Below, piece after piece: positions 1 through 10,594 of a stretch of DNA of 64,000 nucleotides. Source of the DNA: Phymatolithon calcareum (lineage: Eukaryota; Rhodophyta; Florideophyceae; Hapalidiales); contig OZ345369.1 in the NCBI GenBank assembly GCA_977006965.1, positions 806,001 through 870,000 on the forward strand. Direction: 5' to 3'. Position 1 is the stretch's first letter. Each line of letters opens with the position of its first letter. Position numbers and translations under genes: made by a program. Below the pieces are notes generated by a model. It was not told where the DNA came from and ran no database searches. It saw only the letters and a program-made list of their open reading frames with translations.

Positions 1-127
1 GGAACGTCTCATGTTTATTTTGGCTATCAGCTATCACAGAACAGTGCCATATACGGCGCGATCAACCACCTTTGGCGGTGATCCTGTCCAAGGATGGTGT
101 CAAAAACACATGTGCAATCAAGGATAA

Positions 128-618
128 GCTTCCCCAGTGCGACGGCGAGGTCCTCGACAATGCGGCAAGGCAAATCCGGGTTCTCCTTTTGGCAAGTTGT
201 TTACCGGAGCGAAAGTCGGCGTCGCTTCGTTTCGACCTGGACTAGTCCCATTGTCGTTTGTGGTGCGGCGGTAAATTGCCGCTCGGGCCTTCTATCCGGT
301 TGAGTGAGCTGTCACAAAGAGGCATAGAAGACCACTGTAAGAAGAGTTTCCTCGATGGATGCACCGGTGATTGAGTTGTCTTCAAGTTTGTTGCTGCACT
401 GTTCTGCACGCTATTGCCAATCCCGGCGATGTACTGCTCCATAGATGCTTCTGTCACGAAAGATCAAATGGCTCGGCTCGACAGCGCCCGAAAAATGAGC
501 TGCCGAAAAGAAAGATGTCGCCAAATTTGCAGGTGAGCCACTTAAAAGCGTATTGTCAACACCCATGCAAAACTATAGGTTCCGCTTCCCAAGCGCGAGG
601 GCGAGGTTCTCGATAATG
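128..618 (+). repeat. Two diverged copies of a coding-like fragment
   Basis: Bases 128-162 and 584-618 match at 30 of 35 positions. In one frame they read KLPQCDGEVLDNAAR and PLPKREGEVLDNGNA. Part of the difference is synonymous (GTC/GTT, GAC/GAT), which suggests both derive from a real protein-coding sequence. Stops interrupt both copies, so they are probably remnants of a duplicated gene. The family is not recognised. Confidence 0.35.
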
Positions 619-1104
619 GTAATGCTCAAGCCCAATATCTCCAACAATTAGTCGAAAGGGCGCAATTGTCACGCACATTGGACTGGAAAAAAGTGGTGGT
701 TACTCGCGTTCTGGTGGGGGACGTCATTTTTCTGTGCGAGAAACGCTAAGGAGCTGTAGAACATGAGGGACGAATTTTCCATATGAATGAGCGAAGCCGA
801 AATGACATGATCCACGGCTAAGAGCTCAGTTATTGTACTCGACAAAAGGAGACCAAGGTGCATCCCAGGTCCCTTGTAGACGATTTGCTCGTCAAGCTTC
901 GGAAAAGAGAATACTTTTCCGGTAGCTATAAATTGTAATGAAATCAGGGAGAAAACTTCGCTGAACCGATAGGAATAAACTGGAAGAAGAAGAATGATCG
1001 GTAGATTGGGAGCGAAGTGACTTCGACTTTTTCTCGCTTGCAATCCACTTCTCATTCTTCTGCAGAACTTCCACCAATATAATTACGAAGTATGGGAAGA
1101 GAAG

Positions 1105-1165
1105 GAGCAATACGCAATATGGACCGCAATACGATATCACCGAGCAATATGGATTGCAATACACG
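1105..1165. repeat. GCAATA-rich motif cluster, copy 1
   Basis: This stretch repeats GCAATA and ATTGCAATA words (for example CAATATGGATTGCAATAC). Similar clusters occur near 1410-1440, 27530-27600 and 28145-28215, always outside genes. It may be a degenerate dispersed repeat or a cluster of binding sites; the sequence alone does not decide. Confidence 0.35.
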
Positions 1166-2384
1166 TTCTGTCGCCTTAGCCGTCTGACAGCCTTCCCGAT
1201 TCAGCATGGCTCCTTAAACCCTCGACCAACCAATGACAGTGTGATTTATTTTAATCAGCCAGTCCTGGAGCGAACGGACTGCGCCACGTTCATCAGGGAG
1301 CATGCCAGCCCACACCGTATCGTGTGCGGCATCAGTCGCAATAAAGATTCAAATATCTGCCCGAGCAGCAGTAGTACCGCAATACGAGACGGATCTGCAG
1401 CACAGTATTGGTATTGCATATTGCAATGTATTACAGTACAAATATAGTGCGTGGTACCCCTGGAGAAGAGGAATCAGCATGCAACAACGCTAGGATAGGG
1501 TGGCAGAAACTTAAGTCTTGAATCGCTACGAACCACATCGGGTGAAGAGGCAAAATGACTAAATGAATGAATGCACCACATCTATTTCTGCAGAACATTA
1601 ATAAGATTGATGTGGGAATGCGCCATGCGCATCGTTCCGCATAAGACACGTATATGCAAACCGTACAGCCGTATGCAAGCGGTGGCGCAAGTTTCTTTTG
1701 TGAAGTGGCCCCGGAGATACAGAAGAAGATTGTCTATCGGGAGATATATTGAAACAGAGAGTCACACAAGAGAACCTCTGGCACTTTCTGTAGTGGACAA
1801 ATGAACCACTTCTTCAAACAGAATCACCTCCGAAGACAGCCGTGCATGAGTAAAGATAGTTCTATGGCAACTTTAGACCCATCACGATGTGTGTCCTCGC
1901 AGTGTCCGGTATTCACGTCCAGAGCCGGATATCTCGGTTCCAGCTCGAAGGGACAGCTCGAGCACCTAGCCAGATAACTGACTGGAAACAACACCTCCAA
2001 TACCCAACTCTGCGATCAGAGGCAATATTCCACAGCTTATTGACTTTTCGTCTCTTGTGAGACCCGCCCAGTAGTGAATACGGCAACGTAGAGCTGCAAT
2101 TGTGACCATCCAGAAAACATACACCAGAGATTCCGAAAATTCTGAAAAATGCGGCGCTGGCACAACGATAATGATCGCCGAAGGGAAAATCGAAAAACCT
2201 TCGGCCGCAACTTGTGCGAAGAGCCATTATACAGACAAGTGAAACCTCTTTGAGACAGAAAGCCACCTTTCGGAATAATTTAAGATTGCAACGTGACCAT
2301 AGGATCTATGAATGAAATAAGAGCTAGTCTCCTGACACTGGCGCAATCGCACGCACACAGACAATCCGTTGAAAACTAGAACGT

Positions 2385-3197
2385 TCATTGCCAACAGTAC
2401 GCGAGAGGATGGACCGCGCCTTCGAGAGCTCCCTGACCCCCTGTCTGGTTCTCCTGTGCATGCACAAGAACAGAATCGTCTCCCAATGCAACACGCTTGA
2501 AGAGCCGCTTCTTTCGGAGCGTGATCCACACGACAAGAAGCGCACAACAGAACAGTACAAGAAATGTAATAACGATAATAGCCCATAGAGGAGTTCCTTT
2601 CGAACCATTCCCCAGCTCGTTCGGCGAAACTTCCGTAACACTCCGACCGGAAACAATATCTGCCTCCGAGCTGAAATCCGGAATTCTTGCTCGCACGCAC
2701 CCGGGGAGTTGCTTCTTAACCCCAAAAGACTTGACAGTCGTGCGAAAGGTTGATATCCGACCCGCATCCACGAACGCAAAGTACTCCACCTGAATCATGC
2801 CGGCCGCAAACTGCTCGGCATTGTAGATCCCCCAGTTGGCGGGATTCGTTATCGTTTGCGCGGCAAGACATTCGATGATGCTGTCGCTGATTTCCTGCGT
2901 GACGTGATAGTCCTTGACGACAAAACTCATCACGGTCAGGGCCATGTTGTCGTGGCGAAATCTGGGCTTGCTGTTGAGGATGGCGGTGATCTTGTAGTCG
3001 CTCACAACACGGGAGACGGGAAGATTCCGATGCAATGGGATTTCTTCAGTGAGGAGGGTGATCGGCTTCATGATAGTCTCGTAAGTTTCTTCGAGTACTG
3101 TTTGGGCATTGCGATTAGAAAGCTCGTTCGCTTGGATTGCCGCAATGGCAATAAGAACGCCGAATAAAGATTTGTGAAAGATGGTAGACGGGGCCAT
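2385..3197 (-). CDS. Type I single-pass membrane protein, unknown function
   Basis: A 270-residue protein from the first ATG of the frame. It begins with a typical signal peptide (about residues 1-24, ending near IQANE). A lumenal or extracellular part of about 180 residues follows. Then comes one strongly hydrophobic membrane segment (PLWAIIVITFLVLFCCALLV) followed by a basic stop-transfer patch (LRKKRLFKR) and a tail of about 40 residues. The predicted orientation is therefore N-outside, C-cytoplasmic. The ectodomain has few cysteines and no motif I recognise. No intron signal is needed. Function unknown; the topology is a firm reading, the role is not. Confidence 0.6.
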   Translation of the reverse strand: MAPSTIFHKSLFGVLIAIAAIQANELSNRNAQTVLEETYETIMKPITLLTEEIPLHRNLPVSRVVSDYKITAILNSKPRFRHDNMALTVMSFVVKDYHVTQEISDSIIECLAAQTITNPANWGIYNAEQFAAGMIQVEYFAFVDAGRISTFRTTVKSFGVKKQLPGCVRARIPDFSSEADIVSGRSVTEVSPNELGNGSKGTPLWAIIVITFLVLFCCALLVVWITLRKKRLFKRVALGDDSVLVHAQENQTGGQGALEGAVHPLAYCWQ

Positions 3198-4184
3198 TGC
3201 TGATCCCAACAGTTCGGAATTGGGGATTTAAACCGATGATGACGCGAAAAACCGGAAACAAGACACTGATGCTTCTTTGAAGTCGGGATAGAGTTACTCT
3301 GGGCCAGATTCTTGCGGTTGTGCTGGTCTGACAAACTCAAGAAGAATGGTTGATCTGGTTCGAGGAAACGATCGGTTTTGGATCGAGGTCTGGGTCACAA
3401 TGTCTTAACCTGCTGTGAGCGACAGAAATTTCGCCTCGTGGAATGCATAGCCTTTTTGGGAAATTATGTTCAGCGCTGTTTGCTGGAGTCATAGATCGAA
3501 AACACTAGGCAGACTTGCACTGTTTGAAGCCGCCTGCACTTCAGTGCTGTTGGCGTTCGTGTCAGCATCGCAGCTCGAGATGAAAAGCAGGGCTCGTTCC
3601 TGACTGTGGTTTAGCACCACACATATTCACAATGTCGAACGAGACAATCGTTTCTCCTTCATTCAGGGACGAACACATACGATTTCATTCGTGTCCAATG
3701 CACAAAACTGAAAATATTGTCCGCACGTTTCGGTACGCTTGTTTCGGCCGCATATTTCTGTCAGTAAAATATTTTCGCATGAAATTATTTCGCAGTCAAT
3801 GTCGCATGGATTTGACAATCTCCGCATTCCCTGTACAATCTTGAGATGACCAGGAGTGTTCCCGCTGCCTGGAGTTCTGAGCCGAACCAAGCTAGGCAAC
3901 AAGCCAGGAGATTGGTCAGACCTCAATTTTCGAATGCGTTGCCGCCGCAGGTTGCATTGGTTTGGCCGTCATGATTCCTCAACAAGGCCTGCACTGCATT
4001 ACAGTACATGGATTTTTGGCGGGAAAGTAGCAAATTTGCAAAACCCCAAGGTCTCCCATCCAGTCCCAGGCAATTCTCATCCCGTCGCCCGACATCTCCG
4101 GAATTCTTCTTCGTCCCAGTTTCTAGCCCATGCGTCCAAGAAAAACCGATCGAATCGCCCCCGTATTGCATCCGTGGTTTAATC
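3198..4184. other. Intergenic
   Basis: Divergent spacer between the type I membrane protein and the RNase H2B gene. It should hold both promoters. I see no gene, RNA gene or repeat in it. Confidence 0.5.
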
Positions 4185-5057
4185 ATGGGTGAAAGTAAAT
4201 CGAGCGTTCGCGGCGGCGTGGTAATGCTTCCTGCCGGTGCGATTGTCAGCTCGTCATCGGAGAAAACAAAGCTCGCATCCCTCGATCTTTCATCTAATGA
4301 ATACATTCCACAAGCTGCTCTGTTCCTCCTCGAAAAAGGCGATTCGTCCTCCATTGTGGAAATATTTCATTTCTCACCTCCGTTTGGGTCATGGATGTAT
4401 TGCTCAAAGGACAAAAAAGAAGATCCTGAAATCGAGGAGAAAGGCACGCTATCCTTCGTGACCACAGTTGACCCTCTTTTCTGTGCGCTTGGTTTGCTCG
4501 AGCATCGACGCAGCGTAAGCGGCACCAACATGTTTCAACCCCTGGATGCCCTCATGCATGTTGAACAGATGCACAATTTCACCAAAATTTGCTCCCCGTC
4601 TCAGATCGCTTTAATCTGCGAAGTCAAGGACGTTGGTGATGACTCTTTTTACAGACTTGATGATGAAAAAGTGTTTACTTGGCTCGAATGCAAAATTGAC
4701 AATTTAGTAACGGCGTCCAAGCTGAGTCGCCAAGACGCCATCGACACCATATCCCAGTATCTTTCAGAACCATGGGATGAAAAATTCACGGAGCAGTTTG
4801 GACACGATTCGAGGAACGGAATCTCCGAAAAAGCAAGTCATGAAGTTTGCAAAGACCTGGACTCCGCCCAGCAGCAAGCCATGGCTGCCATTCTCAGCGA
4901 TGCGAAGAAGGAAAGCGAAGCAGCAGAACGCGACGAACAAAGTCCCAAGGACACTCCTCCAGCAAAGAAACGAAAAGTGACGAAAAAGCCAACTGCAACT
5001 AGGATGACCACAAGAAGTTCCAGACCCGTGACGTCTTATTTTTCGAAAAAGTCATAA
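4185..5057 (+). CDS. RNASEH2B: Ribonuclease H2 subunit B
   Basis: Non-catalytic subunit of the trimeric nuclear RNase H2, which removes ribonucleotides and RNA-DNA hybrids. The match to the family is clear in the order of elements: the block TVDPLFCALGLLEH, then FQPLDAL, and the segment FYRLDDEKVFTWLECKIDNL, which corresponds to the conserved KYYKxSKEKTLKWLEKKV helix. A lysine/arginine-rich tail ends in PVTSYFSKK, which fits the degenerate PCNA-interacting (PIP) motif that this subunit carries at its C-terminus. The frame is open upstream to an ATG at 4008 (349 residues), but homology starts only after the ATG at 4185, giving 290 residues, near the usual length. The stop lies 13 bp from the stop of the convergent BASS gene. 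Confidence 0.85.
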   Translation: MGESKSSVRGGVVMLPAGAIVSSSSEKTKLASLDLSSNEYIPQAALFLLEKGDSSSIVEIFHFSPPFGSWMYCSKDKKEDPEIEEKGTLSFVTTVDPLFCALGLLEHRRSVSGTNMFQPLDALMHVEQMHNFTKICSPSQIALICEVKDVGDDSFYRLDDEKVFTWLECKIDNLVTASKLSRQDAIDTISQYLSEPWDEKFTEQFGHDSRNGISEKASHEVCKDLDSAQQQAMAAILSDAKKESEAAERDEQSPKDTPPAKKRKVTKKPTATRMTTRSSRPVTSYFSKKS

Positions 5058-5070
5058 AGTCTCCTTTAGC

Positions 5071-6459
5071 TTAATGAATATCCTTACTCGTACGGATAAC
5101 AACCTTACTCCATCGCTTAGCAAACAGCATTGTAAACAACAGTCCGATAATAGCCGCTGCCACTGGCGGTGCAGACGCAAATTGCGCCGGTGCAAGTCCC
5201 GCCCCTATTACCGCCCCCTGTGTACAAAGGTAGAGAATAAGCGTCCGCTTAGCACGCTCGTCAAGTAACAACATCGCGCCCAATACCCGTCCCGCAAGTC
5301 CCATCATGGACACTACCCCACCGCACAATCCAATGCTCCCCACCAGCCCGGTGATTCCGCCCCCGCTCACAAGTGCGCATACAGCTGAGGCGAGCAATAC
5401 GGCGGAGCAAGTCCACGCCAGCGGCATGGCCGCGAATGTGAGGGCGGATGAAACGCGCGACGGAAGCAAGCGCACAAGTCCCAGCGCAGCCAGTGCCGGG
5501 AACGTGGTGGTGAGAACAAGCAGTGGCACCCCAGGTGGCGGGGCGACCAGCGGGAGTGTTCCAGCGACGTTGAGCAGTGATGATTTGTGCGCGATGCGGT
5601 TCATTGCATGTGAGATGCTGGGCAGGACCGGGAATAAAATGAGGGTGAGCAGTGTGAGATAGGCCAGCAGAGTGGGATATATGTAGGAGGAGAGTGTGGC
5701 GGCGCTCGGAGAGTATCCAACAGGCGTTGTTGAAAGTAGGAAGAGTGAGGAGAGCACTGCCGAAGGAAGGGAGAGACTTTTTGCTGTTGCCTTTGCTGTG
5801 GCGGAGGTTTTTGCGGCAGCGACAGCAGCTGCGGCGGCGGCTGCGGTGGTTTTGTTAGTTGTGACGGCCTTTGCGAGAGCGTAGCCCAGGATTGCGACAA
5901 AATGGGAGAGCGCTGGGATTAGCACGAAACGGGTGCCGAGTACGAATGCAATTGTCAGACGGAGACGGAGAATGTTCTTCAGGTCAAATTGGGAGAGCAT
6001 TAAGGCATAAGAGAATGACATTAGCGCCACACTGAAGATCCGCACTGTGCGACTTTGCAGTAGAAGAAAGTTTGTAACGGTGAAAGATGCTGGAATCACA
6101 AGTGCAATGGCGACTATTGTTGCAAGAATTCCAGACACGGCGAGGAACTCCACGCTTGGGCCGCCGTAAACGCGACTGCGACGAATGGAAGCTTCGCTCT
6201 TGTCATCTTTCGATCGCGATGCTGCCGATACGGTTGCGATGAGAGGTCTCTGGATATGCTGTTCTGCTCGTGTTGCTCTTATCCGCGCGCTGAGTCCATT
6301 GCTCCGCAGAGAAAATGATGAAACGAATGTTGGCAAAATACATAGATTCCCTCCCCACGGCAATGATGACGAGCGCGTAGTTCGATAACCGAATGCCTTG
6401 CTTCGACAAAGCGCTGATGTGACATAGCTTGGACAATTGGGGGCAGAGCAAAAGGACAT
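5071..6459 (-). CDS. Bile acid:sodium symporter (BASS) family-like carrier, probably plastid envelope
   Basis: A 462-residue multi-pass membrane protein (about nine hydrophobic segments after residue 105) with a basic, serine-rich leader of about 100 residues that suits a plastid transit peptide. The frame is open a little further, but the first ATG is at 6459. Family marks are the LMSFSYALMLSQFDLKNIL region (BASS: GLxLxxxDFxxxL), the TTPVGYSPSAATLSS motif in the place of the usual CPGGxxSN sodium site, and a late RTLILYLCTQGAVIGAGLA segment in the place of the R-T-x-x-x-E-x-x-x-Q-N/GLAL motif. These key motifs are degenerate, so the substrate cannot be called. A poly-alanine/lysine insertion (around residues 205-230) is unusual. 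Plastid BASS proteins carry pyruvate, 2-keto acids or glycolate with sodium. Confidence 0.6.
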   Translation of the reverse strand: MSFCSAPNCPSYVTSALCRSKAFGYRTTRSSSLPWGGNLCILPTFVSSFSLRSNGLSARIRATRAEQHIQRPLIATVSAASRSKDDKSEASIRRSRVYGGPSVEFLAVSGILATIVAIALVIPASFTVTNFLLLQSRTVRIFSVALMSFSYALMLSQFDLKNILRLRLTIAFVLGTRFVLIPALSHFVAILGYALAKAVTTNKTTAAAAAAAVAAAKTSATAKATAKSLSLPSAVLSSLFLLSTTPVGYSPSAATLSSYIYPTLLAYLTLLTLILFPVLPSISHAMNRIAHKSSLLNVAGTLPLVAPPPGVPLLVLTTTFPALAALGLVRLLPSRVSSALTFAAMPLAWTCSAVLLASAVCALVSGGGITGLVGSIGLCGGVVSMMGLAGRVLGAMLLLDERAKRTLILYLCTQGAVIGAGLAPAQFASAPPVAAAIIGLLFTMLFAKRWSKVVIRTSKDIH

Positions 6460-6798
6460 TAGCACGGCTTTCGTTCACACCAGACTACGACATGGAACAC
6501 AAAAGGTGGGCGCGATCTCTTCCAAAGTGGAGGTTGTCATACACAAGCTGAATGTTTTATAGGGGACAGTTGATCCGCACGAAACTTCACCCTCCATCCT
6601 TGACGGCATTTCAATACAACATTACCGTAGGCCAAGTTTGATGGTATCCTAAGAGCTCTATTCTGGTAAGTTAAGTGAGACCGTCAAAGTCGCCAGGATG
6701 GACAGATAAGCGAAGTTAGACACTACAATTTACAACTCAGTCTGTTGGCCAGATCCTATGCTTCCTAAACGGCCAAATTTCTCTATTTTCATCCACCA

Positions 6799-7887
6799 TC
6801 ACCGCGCAATAACGTTCCAACGCGAAACAATGCCGTCCAAATGCGCCATGCCAACAGCTGCAACCACGGATTTGCCCGGATGTTTATGCGCCTCCGCCAG
6901 CAGATTAGCAGCCATCACTGAATCGCGCTCATCGAGTATAGCCGCTGTCATAGCAGGTGCAAACGTTCGCATGGGCACGACGAGTTTACGCGCGGTATCT
7001 CGATCAATTAAACTTTCTAATTTCTTCTGTCCCATTTCGAAATTACCGTTCGCCATTTCCCGGAAAACTTCCCTCAAATCCCGTTCAATCTTGCCTTCCA
7101 TGCTGGCAGTACTCGGTGCGCTCAACAATTGCAATATTTTGGCGATACTAAAGTCTTGCGGCAGTGCATCCGAAATGCGCGAGAGTGTAATCTTGATATC
7201 CTGATCGCCCGGCACTATTGGAATATGACCTAGACGGTCGGCCGTTTGTATCGCCGCTCGAAATTCGACACCAGATGCAAAACCAAGCTTGTGGAGAGCG
7301 CGGTAAATAGTACTGATGCCGAGCTCAAACAGCGAGGCGACAGGGGTACGACCTGGACGCGAGAGAATGGAGAGTGCGTGTTGTAGAAGAAATTCGTCGG
7401 CCGGTGCTGTTGGGGTGCGTCGCAGTCGGTTGTAGCGATCCTCGTCGAGTTCGAGGAATACTGATGCGAGTTTCCCGCTCGCATGCTCGCGTTCAATCAG
7501 ATTGCGCACGGCAACTGCAGATGCTTCTGCTATATGCATTGTTCCGAGGAGATATACGGTGCACGACCGGGAGGTAAGGATCACTGGATTCGTTTCCGTG
7601 GTCGCTGGTGAGGAAAATGATCTGCAAACACTGCGATATGCATATTTGGCTGGTGCGGAAAGTAGCACATTTTGTACGGAGTGCGGCTCTTTGTTTTTTG
7701 CGGAGATCAACGTTCTGCAAGCGCTGGGCGATGCGTTTTTGGATTGGAGCGGATTTCGAACCGGTTTCAATTCTCTGAACGCTGTGGAGGTGAATGTTTT
7801 GCGAATGACGCCGGATGCATTGTTTGTAGCTTGACAAAGCAGGGAATTTGGCATTCGCAAAAAATATATCCCATATGCCTGCAGCAT
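6799..7887 (-). CDS. TraB/PrgY-domain protein, organellar
   Basis: A 362-residue protein. Residues 1 to about 100 are rich in Ser, Arg, Ala and Asn and look like an organelle-targeting leader. The TraB domain follows: VYLLGTMHIAEASAVAV carries the diagnostic GTxH motif, then SVFLELDEDRYNRL gives the conserved E-L-D segment, and the C-terminus VVAAVGMAHLDGI carries the GxxHxxG-type motif. Eukaryotic members sit on mitochondria, ER or plastid and have been linked to mitochondrial dynamics and ER contacts; a metal-dependent hydrolase fold is proposed for the domain. An ATG 33 bases downstream (7854) could also be the start. The gene is divergent to Tim9, with about 320 bp between the two starts. 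Confidence 0.75.
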   Translation of the reverse strand: MLQAYGIYFLRMPNSLLCQATNNASGVIRKTFTSTAFRELKPVRNPLQSKNASPSACRTLISAKNKEPHSVQNVLLSAPAKYAYRSVCRSFSSPATTETNPVILTSRSCTVYLLGTMHIAEASAVAVRNLIEREHASGKLASVFLELDEDRYNRLRRTPTAPADEFLLQHALSILSRPGRTPVASLFELGISTIYRALHKLGFASGVEFRAAIQTADRLGHIPIVPGDQDIKITLSRISDALPQDFSIAKILQLLSAPSTASMEGKIERDLREVFREMANGNFEMGQKKLESLIDRDTARKLVVPMRTFAPAMTAAILDERDSVMAANLLAEAHKHPGKSVVAAVGMAHLDGIVSRWNVIAR

Positions 7888-8206
7888 TGGGGCAACGCTG
7901 CGACAATTGCTCTCTTCTATATATCTTTAGTCACACGACTCTGGCGGTGCATACAATCTGAGCACTCCATTCCCGCTTACACGATCGTCTGTGGCAAGGA
8001 TGACCAAATAGTAGAATGTATGATACAAACTCTGTCCTCCAACTATTGCTCAGTGTGTGCCCGTGCTGTAAGCCTCGGCTCTATGATGCAGACGACGTCG
8101 AGCCGAAGATCTTGGTACACTTTCCGGAGTGCATGCAATACCATCATTTCGCTGTGCCACTATTGTGTACAAGCGCCTGTCGAGAAGCTGACTTTGCACC
8201 CTCAAG

Positions 8207-8628
8207 ATGGCCGGTATGGGCGGATTCGGCGGCATGGGAGCCATGAGCGGCACGAGCATGGCGCAGCAGGATGAGATGAGACTGATGCAGATGATGCAAG
8301 AGATGCAAATGGCCGATTCGCTTCGCATGTATAATGAGCTCGTGGAGCGCTGTTTTGGTGAATGCGTGGACTCATTTCGTTCGCGAAAACTGGACGGAAA
8401 AGAGGTATTTTTGGATTGATCCATTCGAGGGGCTCTCTGTTTTCTCCGATTTGTTCGTTGCGTCTGACAAAAATTGTGCGTCTTGCTTGAGCTTGTCTGG
8501 AAACGTAGGAGGCGTGTATTGTAAAGTGCAGCGAAAAATTTGTGAAATTTGCAGCGCGTGCCGGCATGCGATTTCAAGAACATCAGCAAGAAATGGCCCA
8601 AGAGGCTGCCAAAGCTGCCGGACAATAA
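8207..8628 (+). CDS. TIM9: Mitochondrial intermembrane-space chaperone Tim9 (two exons)
   Basis: Exons 8207-8404 and 8509-8628, with a 104-bp GT-AG intron between them (phase 0), give 105 residues. The protein carries the twin CX3C motif: CFGEC in exon 1 and CIVKC in exon 2, 15 residues apart. The surroundings (MYNELVERCFGECVDSF, CSEKFVKF, MRFQEHQQ) match Tim9 rather than Tim8, 10 or 13. Tim9 and Tim10 form a hexamer that escorts hydrophobic carriers across the intermembrane space to TIM22. A Gly/Met-rich N-terminus of about 20 residues is an extra. Without splicing the frame stops 15 bases into the intron, so the second motif fixes the exon structure. Confidence 0.9.
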
Positions 8629-9301
8629 GGAATGCTCTCAAGGTTGCACTTATTCTACGCCTTGGACCTTGAGGGTATTGAGACCTCTGCATTGCATGCC
8701 AACTGCAAGACTAATTTCAATTCGTGTCCAATGAATGTCGACTTTCGACAGGCACGGTCTTCCGCCAACTTAGTTTGAGCTTACGGAACAGTGAGCTTTT
8801 TGTATCGCAACTAAACCTGCAGATTGATTCGAATGTTTTGACTTCGTAATACCCAGCGTTCTTATGGGTTAATGTGCTACGGCCTTGGTGAAACATGTTG
8901 TTTTTCAAGAATTCGTGACATTCCCGGATTCTGAACTACAGTAAAGCTGATTGATGCAAATTCGAATCATTGAGGTGTTAAGGATTCAAGAAAGTGAATC
9001 CATGAGTTAACGAAGTTTGATTTGCGAAAAGTGTGACTTTCTAATATAACATGCGACGACTATTTTGAAAAACTAGTTTGCGAGTCACTTCACGTAGATT
9101 CACAAGAATCTTACTGAGCTATTAGCCCGGCGACAAAAGACAGACCTGACAAGAGACAGTTGTCGTCAACAACGACAAAGACCCTCAGGTCGACTAATGC
9201 CGCCGGGTACAGTAAATACCAGCAGGCAGGCACATCCTGTCCAACACGACGAACGAACAAATCGAAGAAATGCTATAGGCAAACAACCGTCACCTTGACA
9301 T
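8629..9301. other. Intergenic
   Basis: Convergent spacer between Tim9 and the next gene, relatively AT-rich. I see nothing recognisable in it. Confidence 0.5.
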
Positions 9302-10594
9302 TTACCGACCAACCCGACAGCGGTTGAAAGCGTCCTCCACAAGCGGGTCAACACTCTTATCCGCCGCCTGCAATTTCTCGTACAAAAACGCAACAGTTGT
9401 CGTAAGCACATCAACCTGCTGCTGCAACCGCTTCTGTTCCGCGGCCGCCTTACTCGCCCCTCGATCTCCGATAATGGTCTGCGACATCTTGCGCTTCCAG
9501 CTCGTCTTTCCGCCGAGACTTCCGCTGGCGCCCGCGCCGGTTGTGGGCCTTGGATTCACGGCTACACGCGGCTGCTTGGCGAGCTCGGTGAGGAGGGCGG
9601 ATACATGGAGACCGACGCCGGCGCAGTTGGGACACCATTTGCCGTTGGAGGTTGAGATGACAGGTGCACGCTCCGGCGGACCTGATGAAGATACCACGGA
9701 GAGACGCGGCGCGGCTGATATGTCCACGTCGCAGGTGTGCACGCGCGAAAGGGCGTTGGGGGGACTGCCGGAGACGATGGAGAGCTGCGAAGATCCGGCC
9801 GGGATTATCACGGACGGGACAGACTCGATGGAGAGGGAGGAGGTTGCAGGGGTGTCGTCGATGTCGGTCACGGAGGAGAGACAGGGGACGAGGATATTGT
9901 CGTCGGGAGAGGAAGAGGTGGAGGATGTTGATTGCTTCTCAGGGGTGGGTGTTTCGGAGGTGGAGAGACTTGAAGAGGTGGACGGTGCGGTGGAAGAGGC
10001 GACGGTGGAAGAGGTTGTCGAAGAATGATGGACGTGTTCGGGGTTGTTTTCCTTATCGATGTTCTTCTTTTCGTGGCGATGGTGGGTGTTGTTGAAGTCG
10101 GAAGAAGATGTGGAATGTTCAGTTTGGATTGAAACAGACTTGACGTTATTCTTTGTAGAATTCCTCTTGTTCATTTTCAAGCTCTGACGTCTGGCAAACC
10201 CTTTCTGTGCTGCGAGTTTGCGATTCATCCGCTCTTCGGGTGTTTCACCTGGGCGATCAACGTTGGTGCGCTGCGCGGCAAGTTTCTTGGCTGCAAATGC
10301 CTTCATGGCATCCTTCCGTGCAAATGCTTCATTTGCAAAACTGGTCGCCTGTTCCTTCTTCTTGTTCTCTGGATTTGCCGATTGCTGCAGATTAGTCTTC
10401 TGTTGTTTTCCGAATGCGCTGCCCTTAGTGGCGCGCAGACTGGTACCTCTGTTGAGCTTTGTCGGCGTGACAAAGGTGGGGTTGCAACTCGCGCGACGGC
10501 CGATGTTCGGCTGCGACGAGTGGACGCTTCGGGCAATGTTGGCCGGGGTGAAGGCCGGGGCGGCGGCGTTGAGACCGCGTTGTTGATGTTCCAT
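9302..10594 (-). CDS. Low-complexity protein with KEN box and C-terminal coiled coil
   Basis: From the ATG at 10594 this is a 430-residue protein (the frame is open further upstream but looks non-coding). The first 150 residues are basic and rich in Ala, Lys, Asn and Arg. Around residues 155-290 it is almost pure Ser/Thr/Pro. A CPNC pair (GKWCPNCAGVG) could bind metal. The C-terminus is a predicted coiled coil (SKAAAEQKRLQQQVDVLTTT). It contains a KEN-box motif (DKENNPE) and an RxxL-type destruction-box-like site (RRQSLKMN), the signals for APC/C-driven destruction. A cell-cycle or microtubule role is possible but is only inference. No family recognised. Confidence 0.5.
   Translation of the reverse strand: MEHQQRGLNAAAPAFTPANIARSVHSSQPNIGRRASCNPTFVTPTKLNRGTSLRATKGSAFGKQQKTNLQQSANPENKKKEQATSFANEAFARKDAMKAFAAKKLAAQRTNVDRPGETPEERMNRKLAAQKGFARRQSLKMNKRNSTKNNVKSVSIQTEHSTSSSDFNNTHHRHEKKNIDKENNPEHVHHSSTTSSTVASSTAPSTSSSLSTSETPTPEKQSTSSTSSSPDDNILVPCLSSVTDIDDTPATSSLSIESVPSVIIPAGSSQLSIVSGSPPNALSRVHTCDVDISAAPRLSVVSSSGPPERAPVISTSNGKWCPNCAGVGLHVSALLTELAKQPRVAVNPRPTTGAGASGSLGGKTSWKRKMSQTIIGDRGASKAAAEQKRLQQQVDVLTTTVAFLYEKLQAADKSVDPLVEDAFNRCRVGR

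Larger units (their letters stand above)
1..2384. other. Gene-free left end, decayed sequence
   Basis: I find no intact gene here. Open frames are short and show no family motif. Two coding-like fragments resemble each other (listed separately), and the stretch near 1105-1165 and 1410-1440 holds repeated GCAATA-type motifs. It looks like old degenerate sequence between genes. Confidence 0.5.

Noticed and set aside
9324-10095. Plus-strand frames of 143-234 codons rich in Glu, Arg and Gly
   Set aside because: They are the antisense of the Ser/Thr-rich region of the minus-strand coiled-coil protein.
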